From an uncultured Prevotella sp. (lineage in GTDB: Bacteria > Bacteroidota > Bacteroidia > Bacteroidales > Bacteroidaceae), in the NCBI GenBank assembly GCA_900770845.1, contig CAAGLS010000087.1:1-14810 (forward strand): a stretch of 14,810 nucleotides of DNA, given 5' to 3'. The translations under genes and the position numbers were made by a program. Positions 1-5,745 of this stretch are shown here, piece after piece (the first letter of the stretch is position 1; each line of letters begins with the position of its first letter). Below the pieces are notes generated by a model, which searched no databases, was not told the DNA's origin, and was given only the letters and a program-made list of their open reading frames with translations.

Positions 1-285
1 AAACCAAGCCGTTTTCACCCTCAATCCGCTGGGGGAACTTGCCCCGAAACGGTGGGGGAACTTGCTCCGGAATACGCAGAAAGATTCAGGGAAGTTGGCG
101 GCACATATTCTGTTAACGATGCGCAGGCCATCCAATGTGCTATCATAGACAAATCCGTTTGTTGGTACGGTGACATCAATTTCCTTGGCTATCATGCCAC
201 TGACAACACTGTTATGAGAATAGATGATGCGAAGATGGCGGGAGAGCTATTGGATGTTATCGAAACTTTGCATACAAGCAGCTAA
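1..285 (+). CDS. C-terminal part of a phospholipase D-like protein (5' truncated by window edge, possibly frameshifted)
   Basis: The reading frame is open from base 1 to a TAA at 283-285, so the gene begins outside the window. The recognisable part starts near the GTG at 52. The segment CAIIDKSVCWYGDINFLG followed by a VMRI...AGELL stretch is the pattern of the second HKD-like motif of phospholipase D-like domains that end many DEAD/DEAH-box helicases and restriction-type nucleases. The first residue of the HxKxxxxD motif is not His here (QCAIIDK), so nuclease activity is doubtful. An in-frame GTG at 52 could make a 77-aa protein, but this more likely is the tail of a longer gene. A near-duplication at 30-72 shifts the frame: the preceding +2 frame reads NPLGELAP and would join this domain if 23 nt were removed, so the gene may be a pseudogene. 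The family assignment is moderate; the parent protein type is unknown. Confidence 0.55.
   Translation, partial: KPSRFHPQSAGGTCPETVGELAPEYAERFREVGGTYSVNDAQAIQCAIIDKSVCWYGDINFLGYHATDNTVMRIDDAKMAGELLDVIETLHTSS
30..72 (+). repeat. Imperfect 23-nt-period tandem repeat
   Basis: TGGGGGAACTTGCCCCGAA at 30-48 recurs as TGGGGGAACTTGCTCCGGAA at 53-72. The period is 23 nt, which is not a multiple of three, so the two copies are read in different frames. Both copies would encode GELAP if read in the same phase. Confidence 0.7.
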
Positions 286-321
286 CATGATATGCTTTGA
301 AAAGAAGAAGTTTAAGTTAAG

Positions 322-532
322 GCCAGTTTTAAAAATTAGACGATACGGATGCATGTTGTTTCGGTCGTCTTCTGCATCTATCGGCCTCAAAACGTCAAGT
401 CTCATCGGTCGTGTAGCCCGCTGTACTCCCTCTTCAACTTACGTTTTGAGACGCGCTATCTTGCAGAAGACGACAGGAAAAGACATTTGTACTTTATCAG
501 TTGATTCCAAAAACTAACTTTAAGGACTGGCC
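322..532. mobile_element. MITE-like fold-back element, 211 bp
   Basis: The two ends form imperfect 19-bp terminal inverted repeats. The left end (322-340) starts GGCCAGT and the right end (514-532) finishes ACTGGCC, with about 15 of 19 positions matching. Inside, a perfect 13-bp inverted repeat pairs GTCGTCTTCTGCA (364-376) with TGCAGAAGACGAC (462-474). A further perfect 10-bp pair joins CTCAAAACGT (386-395) and ACGTTTTGAG (441-450), leaving a central region of about 36 nt. TAA lies directly outside both ends (319-321 and 533-535), which fits a 3-bp target duplication. No convincing protein is encoded. Alternatives are a degenerate integron attC-like site, a structured RNA, or a bidirectional terminator. 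The nested pairing is directly visible; mobility is inferred. Confidence 0.55.
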
Positions 533-643
533 TAAAAGAGTGGGAGTTTTTTTGTTTCCCAGACACGAATAATCCATTGATAACCGACGGCATCATCATT
601 TCGTCAGCGCTCAGAGGTATTTCATCCAGTGCTTAGTCTTCCG
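533..643. other. Intergenic stretch without a recognisable gene
   Basis: Between the fold-back element and the next promoter there is no ORF with protein-like composition. A short TGGGA/TCCCA pair around a T-run (about 541-566) could form a weak hairpin but does not look like a standard terminator. Confidence 0.4.
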
Positions 644-675
644 CTTGGTGGTTAAGAGTATATTGGCTAATTTTG
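644..675 (+). promoter_or_regulatory. Bacteroidota-type promoter for the L,D-transpeptidase gene
   Basis: A -33-like CTTG (644-647) is followed after 20 nt by TAATTTTG (668-675), an exact match to the TAnnTTTG -7 consensus. The start codon at 701 follows 25 nt downstream. Confidence 0.6.
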
Positions 676-700
676 CAAGCAGAAAACTAAACAGAAAGCT

Positions 701-1385
701 ATGACACGGAAGAAGGAAACGATAATTGGATGCTGTATAGCACTGCTGTTGGTGATAGTCGCATGTGCTGTCGCTTTGGGGTGGCTCCTACGGAGTGAGG
801 ATGGCAATGTGGTGAAGAACTATATAGTCCAGCGCTATTGGCACAAGAATGTAAATCCGTGGAATCTGAAAAGCGTGCAGCAGTTTGCACAAAAATTCGG
901 ATATAACGATGACTACTACATCATCTGCGACTTCGGGCGCCGGTCGGGACTGAAACGCTTTTATGTCTATGACCTCAACGACAAGGAACGCATCATGGCA
1001 AGCTACTGCATGCATGGCAGCGGAAGCGGCAGCACGGAGGCAAGACCACAGTTCAGCAACAAGCTGGGGAGCAACGCGTCGAGCCTGGCCCTTTACGCCC
1101 TCACCGGCATCGGTTCACGAAGCCTGAGATACAGCATACGTCTGCAAGGCCTCGACCGCACCAACCGCAACGCCCATGCCCGCGGCATTCTCATCCATTC
1201 GGCAGGAGTGGTCTGCCGCTTCAATGGAGAGAGCAGATACCTCCCCCATCGACGGGCGGTTGAGCCAAGGCTGCTTCGCCATAGACTACAATACCTTGCT
1301 GCGCTTGATGGCAATGTACAAGTTGCATGGAAGGCATAAGCGTATACTATTGTGGGCGTGCTACGATGAAAAGGTAAAGAAGTAA
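701..1385 (+). pseudogene. Murein L,D-transpeptidase (YkuD_2-type) interrupted by a +1 frameshift
   Basis: The first frame begins at ATG 701 and runs to a stop at 1337-1339. It encodes an N-terminal membrane anchor (residues about 9-30), then the family pattern: YIICDF...FYVYDL, GSNASSLALY and ILIHSAG (His about 166). After about residue 182 this frame becomes Arg/Leu-rich nonsense. The next frame carries the rest of the domain: IDGRLSQGCFAIDYNTLL, with the SxGC active-site Cys codon at 1272-1274, ending at a stop at 1383-1385. Removing one C from the five-C run at 1243-1247 restores a 227-aa protein with His and Cys in family order. The intact enzyme would cross-link or modify peptidoglycan in the periplasm. 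Causes could be a real mutation, phase variation in the C run, programmed frameshifting or a sequencing error. The next gene starts 23 nt downstream and may be co-transcribed. Confidence 0.75.
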
Positions 1386-1408
1386 AAGGGTAAAAAGTAA
1401 AACAAAAA

Positions 1409-2815
1409 ATGGTACTAGCTACAATCATAAGTAAGTCGTTCCATAATTGTATTGAGACAGTCAAGGCCCTAGCAAAGTATTTGGGCTGGTTCATTGCGAC
1501 ATTGTTTGTTATGCGAGCATTGGCAGGCGTCCTTGATATCATTGGAGATGTTGTCGGCATTCATGTAAACGTTACTAAGTATTGGATGTCTACATTACTG
1601 GACTTCGCATGGTATTGCGTGTCAGGTTGGATTGCCTACGAAATATTTGTTTTAGTTGGCATATTCCACAGTGAAGATTACGAATATTCAGCTTCAAGAC
1701 ATCAATCAGAGTCTGAATCAAAATATGACGATTTATCTTCATGGGCACATATTGCATCATGGATCGTGACATTTGCTGAGCTGACGATTCTTATTGTTGT
1801 AATTGAATACTTCTACCGATATGACGATTATCTTGGCAAACTTACCCTTATTGCAACAAGATTTATCAGCCGTCAAACTGGTACGGGCATTGCATTTACA
1901 TTCGTTGCTTTAATCCTTTATGGTGGAGCATTTGTCTGTGCAATAAGCAGCCTTAGCCTACTCTTGCCCGTTGTGAAATATATATGTCGCCGCGGACTTG
2001 ACGTCTTTTCAATATCAAGAATAGCTAGCATATTGTTCTACACTTGGAATGTCATTGACGGCCGTGGCGGTTACCTGGCTAATTATATCGGAAGAAGTAT
2101 AAAGTGGCAATATGAAAACACTATCGGCTATATGCGCTATTGGGCATATTACGACGGGACTACACCGAGTTATGTTCTTGAGCATGAATATATCTTACCA
2201 ATACTCGCTACATTAATCTTTAACGCCATAGTCTTTTATGCCCTGAACCGCTCAGTTAAGGCGTTTGGAAGAAGCCTCTATAATGTTGTAGTTGATAACC
2301 GCCGATTGATTGAAGGAACGGTTGACTCGATGGAAGATCATTTCAAAGAGCGGAAACGGGAGGTTGACATCGAGCACGACGAAATATTTGCCACTCTGAC
2401 GTGGACAGCTTATGGACTGCCAATGACCGGCTGGGAGTTGCATCAGCAATATACTAAACTTGGCAATGTACTTGATGACTATTCCCCAACGAAGATTGCA
2501 CAGTATACTGACAATGACGTGCAGAGGATCAAGAACTCTTGGACTATCATTCACTCCGAGAAACGAATTCGCTCGGTTGTAGGCAATGCTCAGGTATACT
2601 GCAAGATAGTTGATGAATTTGGAACATTCGGAAAATATATCAGACAGCTCATTAGTGACGACGACGATGTCGTTCGAAGCAATCTGCGCAAGGGGAAAGT
2701 CTCACTCTATGCGAAAATCCTTGCAGCCGACCTGCATTACCGTGGGTTCAAGTACATTGGTCCGGCAAAAGCAGGAGAATTCCTAAAGAACAATTATAGA
2801 ATCATATTCAAGTAA
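1409..2815 (+). CDS. Polytopic membrane protein with C-terminal TagA-like (DNA-3-methyladenine glycosylase I-like) domain
   Basis: This 468-aa protein has about five hydrophobic segments (residues about 24-48, 62-86, 113-136, 159-190 and 260-280). A linker rich in charged residues (282-320) follows, then a soluble domain. Residues about 320-460 resemble E. coli TagA in order and spacing: the DYSPTKIAQYTDNDVQRI stretch matches its FDP...EEDVERL region, IIHSEKRIRSVVGNAQ matches its IIRHRGKIQAIIGNAR region, and RGFKYIGP matches RGFKFVG near the end. The place of the catalytic Glu (LEGQQAGLSW in TagA) reads LTWTAYGLPMTGW, so the Glu seems replaced by Thr. The zinc-binding Cys/His residues of TagA are also absent. 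A DNA-binding or base-recognition role without catalysis is possible; no function is claimed. Codon use is AT-richer than the core genes to the right, suggesting transfer. The leader is A-rich with stop codons in all frames (1375-1400). Confidence 0.7.
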   Translation: MVLATIISKSFHNCIETVKALAKYLGWFIATLFVMRALAGVLDIIGDVVGIHVNVTKYWMSTLLDFAWYCVSGWIAYEIFVLVGIFHSEDYEYSASRHQSESESKYDDLSSWAHIASWIVTFAELTILIVVIEYFYRYDDYLGKLTLIATRFISRQTGTGIAFTFVALILYGGAFVCAISSLSLLLPVVKYICRRGLDVFSISRIASILFYTWNVIDGRGGYLANYIGRSIKWQYENTIGYMRYWAYYDGTTPSYVLEHEYILPILATLIFNAIVFYALNRSVKAFGRSLYNVVVDNRRLIEGTVDSMEDHFKERKREVDIEHDEIFATLTWTAYGLPMTGWELHQQYTKLGNVLDDYSPTKIAQYTDNDVQRIKNSWTIIHSEKRIRSVVGNAQVYCKIVDEFGTFGKYIRQLISDDDDVVRSNLRKGKVSLYAKILAADLHYRGFKYIGPAKAGEFLKNNYRIIFK

Positions 2816-2856
2816 TAATGTTTAGATTATAAAAACAACACCTATGCTATTTGCAA

Positions 2857-3021
2857 GTGACAACACATGAGTTTATCCAAGCGTTTCTTGTCCATCAGTT
2901 CTGCACAAAGAACAATCCTCACTGCATCATACAGGATGCGCACGGAAAGAATACTTTCGACAATAAGGACGACTTGTGCGCTTACTGCAAGACTAAAATC
3001 TATTGGGTCTTATGGGCATAA
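2857..3021 (+). CDS. Possible small Cys-rich protein, 54 aa
   Basis: A frame starting at GTG 2857 (or TTG 2851) runs to TAA at 3019-3021. The product has balanced, protein-like composition and four cysteines arranged as C-x6-C (FCTKNNPHC) and C-x2-C (LCAYC), which could bind a metal ion. The overlapping ATG-started frame at 2867 is Ser/Arg/Thr-rich and looks like its shadow. There is no strong ribosome binding site, and it might be a remnant of a longer gene. I do not recognise the family. Confidence 0.3.
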   Translation: MTTHEFIQAFLVHQFCTKNNPHCIIQDAHGKNTFDNKDDLCAYCKTKIYWVLWA

Positions 3022-3036
3022 ATTATCACGAGTAAC

Positions 3037-3067
3037 CGTGAATTATCAGAAATTATGTTTATCTTTG
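3037..3067 (+). promoter_or_regulatory. Promoter for the LytTR gene
   Basis: TATCTTTG (3060-3067) matches TAnnTTTG exactly and lies 19 nt upstream of the start codon at 3087. The -33 candidate CGTG (3037-3040) with a 19-nt spacer is weak. Confidence 0.45.
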
Positions 3068-3086
3068 TCGGCATAAAACCATATAG

Positions 3087-3458
3087 ATGTCAAAGCCGAT
3101 AATCATACAGAACACCACGCAGGACTTGCTCCGGCTGTCGCCCGACGAGATAATGTATATCCAGTCGGACGGCAACTACTGCCAGTTGTGGCTTTACGGG
3201 CGGGAAGAACCTGTGCAACTGTGGACAAGTTTGAAGGCTGTCTCTGGATTGATAGATGTGCAGATGCGTGGTCTGCCACCGATGTTCGTCCGCATAGGCA
3301 AGCAACACGTGCTGAACGTAAGCTATATCCACCGTATAGACACAAAGAAAGACAAGCTCACGCTATGGCGCAAGGGAATGGACCAGTCAATTATCCTTGA
3401 CGGAATTTCTCACAAAGCTCTGTCGGCATTGGCTGGCGGGCTGTTAAACGACAAGTAA
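3087..3458 (+). CDS. LytTR-family DNA-binding transcriptional regulator (stand-alone)
   Basis: The 123-aa protein is essentially one LytTR DNA-binding domain (PF04397-type). Characteristic features are the SPDEIMYIQSDGNYCQL strand near residues 18-34 and the FVRIGKQHVLNVSYIHRID core near residues 67-85. There is no receiver domain, so it is not a typical LytR/AgrA response regulator; its signal probably comes from a partner protein. The stop codon is followed after a single base by the start of the next gene, a membrane protein, so the two are almost certainly co-transcribed and translationally coupled. By analogy with LytTR regulator/membrane-inhibitor pairs in other bacteria, the membrane neighbour may control it; that is inference. 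Domain identity is confident; target genes are unknown. Confidence 0.85.
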   Translation: MSKPIIIQNTTQDLLRLSPDEIMYIQSDGNYCQLWLYGREEPVQLWTSLKAVSGLIDVQMRGLPPMFVRIGKQHVLNVSYIHRIDTKKDKLTLWRKGMDQSIILDGISHKALSALAGGLLNDK

Positions 3459-3459
3459 G

Positions 3460-4374
3460 ATGCAATTCAACGACGACGACATACAGTTTTTAGGAGGGAC
3501 CACACCACAGCCGACTATAAGGAAAGGTGGAGATACGATTCCTTCTCCTGCCAACAAGAAAAAGTTTTTCAGTTGGCAGAGAATAGCCCTTGCAGTCATC
3601 ATCCTGCTCCTGCTTGCCATCTGTGCGTGGCTGGGATGGAACTACTACCAGCACCATCGATGGTCGGTCAATTTCGAATATCCGGTGTCAAGGTCGAGTG
3701 CGCAGATAATAACCGACCTCAACAAGGCTGGGCAAATTAAAGGCGACAGTGTTCATGCCTTTACCGCTGATTCTATTGACGGGGTGACGATGCGTTTCTA
3801 CAATCTCGCCGGGTTGAAAGCATCCATGTCACGGGAAATGCCTGCCGACAGCGATTCTACCGTCGTGTTGGTGACGCAAGGTTGGGACTATTACTTCGAT
3901 GATACCAAGCAGTATCATTTCCTTGGCGACTTCGTTTACAATGGAAAATCGCTGGCGCGTGGCACCAGCAAGGCTGGACTCGTGGCCTTTACTAAAAATG
4001 GCTGGCAGATGGGAATCAGTCAGGAAGACTCTGTGCGCGACTATGTCCTCGCCCAGGGCGGTAGCATGTTCCGTCAGTTTGCACTTGTCTCAGCCGGACA
4101 AATATGTCTGAAGCAGTTTGCCCTGAAGGGAAAGGTTCACCGCCGTGCCTTGGCTCGCAAGCCCGGAGACGCTACGGCATATTATGTGGAGACCGTCAAC
4201 AAAGAGTCATTGTACGACTTTGCCGAAGCCCTTGCCGATTGTGGTTTCATCGATGCCGTCTATCTTACTGGAGCCGACGGAACGGAGTCTGTCTATCGTG
4301 ACGAAAAGGGTACTCTCCATGGAGACTTTGAAGCGTGGAAACATAAAAGCAATCTGCTTGTTTTCAGAAAATGA
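3460..4374 (+). CDS. Membrane-anchored protein with a phosphodiester glycosidase (NAGPA)-like domain
   Basis: The 304-aa product has a cytoplasmic N-terminus of about 40 residues, one transmembrane helix (about 41-60) and an extracytoplasmic domain. Residues about 130-275 follow the layout of NAGPA/phosphodiester glycosidase domains (PF09992). They contain STVVLVTQGWDYYF, a FVYNGKSL turn, FALVSAGQ, and then HRRALARKPGDATAYYVETV...SLYDFAEALADCGFIDAVYLTGADG, which corresponds to the family's R-T-A-x-G...LDGG ending. The final GG motif reads TGADG, so activity is uncertain. Such enzymes act on sugar phosphodiesters in the envelope. It starts one base after the LytTR gene stop. It could be a sensor or inhibitor of that regulator rather than an enzyme. 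Family assignment is moderate. Confidence 0.6.
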   Translation: MQFNDDDIQFLGGTTPQPTIRKGGDTIPSPANKKKFFSWQRIALAVIILLLLAICAWLGWNYYQHHRWSVNFEYPVSRSSAQIITDLNKAGQIKGDSVHAFTADSIDGVTMRFYNLAGLKASMSREMPADSDSTVVLVTQGWDYYFDDTKQYHFLGDFVYNGKSLARGTSKAGLVAFTKNGWQMGISQEDSVRDYVLAQGGSMFRQFALVSAGQICLKQFALKGKVHRRALARKPGDATAYYVETVNKESLYDFAEALADCGFIDAVYLTGADGTESVYRDEKGTLHGDFEAWKHKSNLLVFRK

Positions 4375-4382
4375 AAAAATTA

Positions 4383-4414
4383 TTTGCTTATTTCAAAATT
4401 AAAAGCTATTTTTG
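4383..4414 (+). promoter_or_regulatory. Strong-consensus promoter of the toxin-antitoxin operon
   Basis: TTTG (4383-4386), a 20-nt spacer and TATTTTTG (4407-4414) match the Bacteroidota -33/-7 consensus exactly. The predicted leader to ATG 4447 is about 25 nt. Confidence 0.75.
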
Positions 4415-4438
4415 TTGCGGGTAAAGCAGATTAAAAGA

Positions 4439-4521
4439 AACGTTATATGAATACAGGGACAATTACCATAAGAGGCAGCGTTTACCAAGGAGCTCAACGT
4501 TATGCCAAAGAGCATAACGTT
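4439..4521 (+). promoter_or_regulatory. AACGTT box cluster, candidate autoregulatory operator or mRNA hairpin
   Basis: AACGTTAT lies just before the start codon (4439-4446). AACGTTATGC (4496-4505) and GCATAACGTT (4512-4521) form a perfect 10-bp inverted repeat with a 6-nt loop inside the antitoxin gene. Being downstream of the predicted promoter, it could be a repressor site or an RNA structure. Confidence 0.4.
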
Positions 4522-4740
4522 AGCTTGGACACTTTCGTTGAGAGTATAATTGTTAAGGCTATTGGACTTGACATGCCAAAACATGTCAAAAAGAAGAGGT
4601 TCAAGTTGAAGTCATTTGACGAACTTTCGCCAAGAGTAAGGAGCCTGATTGGTCCTGGCAACGCAAGTAGAGAAGTCGAAGAAGATATTAACGGCAGAAA
4701 TGCCCGCATGGAATATCTTGAAGAGAAGTACGGAAAATGA
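4447..4740 (+). CDS. Ribbon-helix-helix-type antitoxin
   Basis: The 97-aa protein begins with a short strand (TITIRG, residues 5-10) and two helices (SVYQGAQRYAKEHN and SLDTFVESIIVKAIG), the arrangement of a ribbon-helix-helix DNA-binding domain. A basic linker (KHVKKKRFKLK, 45-55) and a charged C-terminal part follow; the latter probably binds the toxin. The stop TGA overlaps the start of the PIN toxin gene by 4 nt (ATGA), the usual layout of type II toxin-antitoxin operons. It should neutralise the PIN toxin and repress its own promoter. A perfect 10-bp inverted repeat lies inside its 5' coding region, and a related half-site precedes the start codon. The role follows mainly from context plus the N-terminal pattern; sequence recognition alone is modest. 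Confidence 0.7.
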   Translation: MNTGTITIRGSVYQGAQRYAKEHNVSLDTFVESIIVKAIGLDMPKHVKKKRFKLKSFDELSPRVRSLIGPGNASREVEEDINGRNARMEYLEEKYGK

Positions 4741-5210
4741 TGAAGGTTTTCATTGATACCAATATAATGGTTGATGTGCTGTTGGGACGTAAAGAATTCT
4801 TGTTGCAAAGTTCCAACATATTCCAACTAGCCGATAACGAGGATGTTGAACTTTACGCAACAGCTCTTACTTTTGTCAACGCATTGTATGTTTCCAGAAA
4901 AGTGTTAGGGAAAGAGACTGCATTGAAAAAGCTAAAAGCGTTCCACGACATTCTAAAGACTGCTCCGATGGGTGACGATGAGTTGAGTAAAGCGCTTCTT
5001 ATGGACGATAAAGATATGGAGGACAATCTGCAATATCGTTCCGCCGTCTCTGCAGGCTGTGAGGTCATAGTCACAAGAAACGTAAAAGACTTTCCCGCTG
5101 ATGGTGAGGTAAGAGCTATGTTGCCTGGCGATTTCTTGGATTCGTTGGTTGAAGATTTTGTTGACGAGGACGAAGAAGAAATTGATGATGATGGTGAAGA
5201 AAACGAGTGA
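4737..5210 (+). CDS. PIN-domain toxin (VapC-like ribonuclease)
   Basis: The 157-aa protein starts with KVFIDTNIMVDVLLGR, which holds the first catalytic Asp of PIN domains (D7). It later shows DMEDNLQYRSAVSAGCEVIVTRNVKDF, containing the central acidic residues (about E95/D96) and the last Asp (D118) in family spacing. The second acidic site, usually Glu in VapC, reads Asn here (ALTFVNALYV), as also occurs in a subgroup of PIN proteins. Such toxins cleave RNA when freed from the antitoxin. Translation may begin at ATG 4737 or at the immediately following ATG at 4740. The last 19 residues are extremely acidic (14 Asp/Glu), which is unusual for the family. It is encoded directly after, and overlapping, the antitoxin gene. 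Confidence 0.85.
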   Translation: MMKVFIDTNIMVDVLLGRKEFLLQSSNIFQLADNEDVELYATALTFVNALYVSRKVLGKETALKKLKAFHDILKTAPMGDDELSKALLMDDKDMEDNLQYRSAVSAGCEVIVTRNVKDFPADGEVRAMLPGDFLDSLVEDFVDEDEEEIDDDGEENE

Positions 5211-5248
5211 TTTGTTTTACTTTCCCTCGCTATGCGAACAGTGACCTT

Positions 5249-5410
5249 TGTTTTCCCATTGTTTTCCCGATTCGGATTTCCGGCTGATTTCCGTTTTCCC
5301 TGATACGGAACGACACTTGGTGATTTTGAGGAAAGAAGTGAAGTTGGCGTGATATTTCGTGGCGTATCATGCTGTTTTCAAACGAGTTGTGTTTTCCCAT
5401 TGTTTCCCGC
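5249..5410. repeat. TTTTCCCATTG iterated repeats
   Basis: TTTTCCCATTGTTTTCCC occurs at 5251-5268, and a near copy (GTTTTCCCATTGTTTCCC) at 5391-5408. Another TTTTCCC lies at about 5294-5300. They flank a spacer of about 120 bp that includes the inverted pair TGATACG (5301-5307) and CGTATCA (5363-5369). There is no gene in 5211-5411 that I can support. Confidence 0.5.
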
Positions 5411-5411
5411 C

Positions 5412-5449
5412 AAAAAAAAAACAAGGAGTTACATCTCTGTAACTCCTTG
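5412..5449 (-). terminator. Intrinsic terminator of the tRNA-Met gene
   Basis: On the minus strand a perfect 12-bp stem (CAAGGAGTTACA pairing with TGTAACTCCTTG, 4-nt loop) is followed by ten T residues. It lies about 10 nt past the 3' end of the tRNA. Confidence 0.9.
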
Positions 5450-5459
5450 ATTTTCAGTG

Positions 5460-5533
5460 TAGCGGGGGTGGGCCACGATCCCACGACCTCCGGATTATGA
5501 ATCCGACGCTCTAACCAGCTGAGCTATCCCGCC
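5460..5533 (-). tRNA. tRNA-Met (anticodon CAT), probably elongator
   Basis: The minus strand folds as a cloverleaf. The 5' acceptor strand is GGCGGGA, the D arm GCTC...GAGC and the anticodon stem TCGGA/TCCGG, around loop TTCATAA with anticodon CAT at 5499-5497. The T stem is GTGGG/CCCAC, and the 3' acceptor strand CCCCGCT is followed by A. The anticodon stem lacks the three consecutive G-C pairs of initiator tRNA, which suggests elongator Met; a lysidine-modified Ile tRNA is the alternative. Odd points are a T loop reading ATCGTGG instead of TTCRA-type, an A-C mismatch at acceptor pair 7-66 and a G-U at pair 1-72. No CCA is encoded. Confidence 0.9.
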
Positions 5534-5561
5534 ATCACAGGCATTCGTCTGTTTGCGGGTG

Positions 5562-5593
5562 CAAAGGTAATGCTATTTTTTTTATTAACCAAA
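5562..5593 (-). promoter_or_regulatory. Promoter of the tRNA-Met gene
   Basis: On the minus strand TTTG (5593-5590), a 20-nt spacer and TACCTTTG (5569-5562) match the consensus exactly. The tRNA begins about 28 nt downstream. Confidence 0.75.
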
Positions 5594-5610
5594 AAATAAC
5601 ACGCTTTTTT

Positions 5611-5641
5611 ATTGCGATTAAGACAAAAATATGTATTTTTG
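5611..5641 (+). promoter_or_regulatory. Promoter for the START-like gene
   Basis: ATTG (5611-5614), a 19-nt spacer and TATTTTTG (5634-5641) fit the -33/-7 pattern. The promoter is divergent from and overlaps the tRNA promoter region. The leader to ATG 5746 would be about 100 nt. Confidence 0.55.
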
Positions 5642-5745
5642 TAGGCGTTACATCTTATAATTAATAGGCTGCCCCCGCTCCCCAGACCGGCGCAGGCGAC
5701 ATCCAGCTGAGGGCGGGACGGAAAACGGTCATTAGCAGAAAAGGA

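Noticed and set aside
224..517. 97-aa open frame across the fold-back element
   Set aside because: It overlaps the PLD-like gene out of frame and follows the inverted repeats; the composition is not protein-like.
322..532. Integron attC site as the main call
   Set aside because: The outer ends match each other as transposon-like terminal repeats, and I could not identify the GTTRRRY/RYYYAAC core pair clearly.
5230..5484. 84-aa minus-strand frame running through the tRNA and its terminator
   Set aside because: It overlaps a confident tRNA and terminator, and repeats MGK-type peptides only because of the TTTTCCCATTG DNA repeat.
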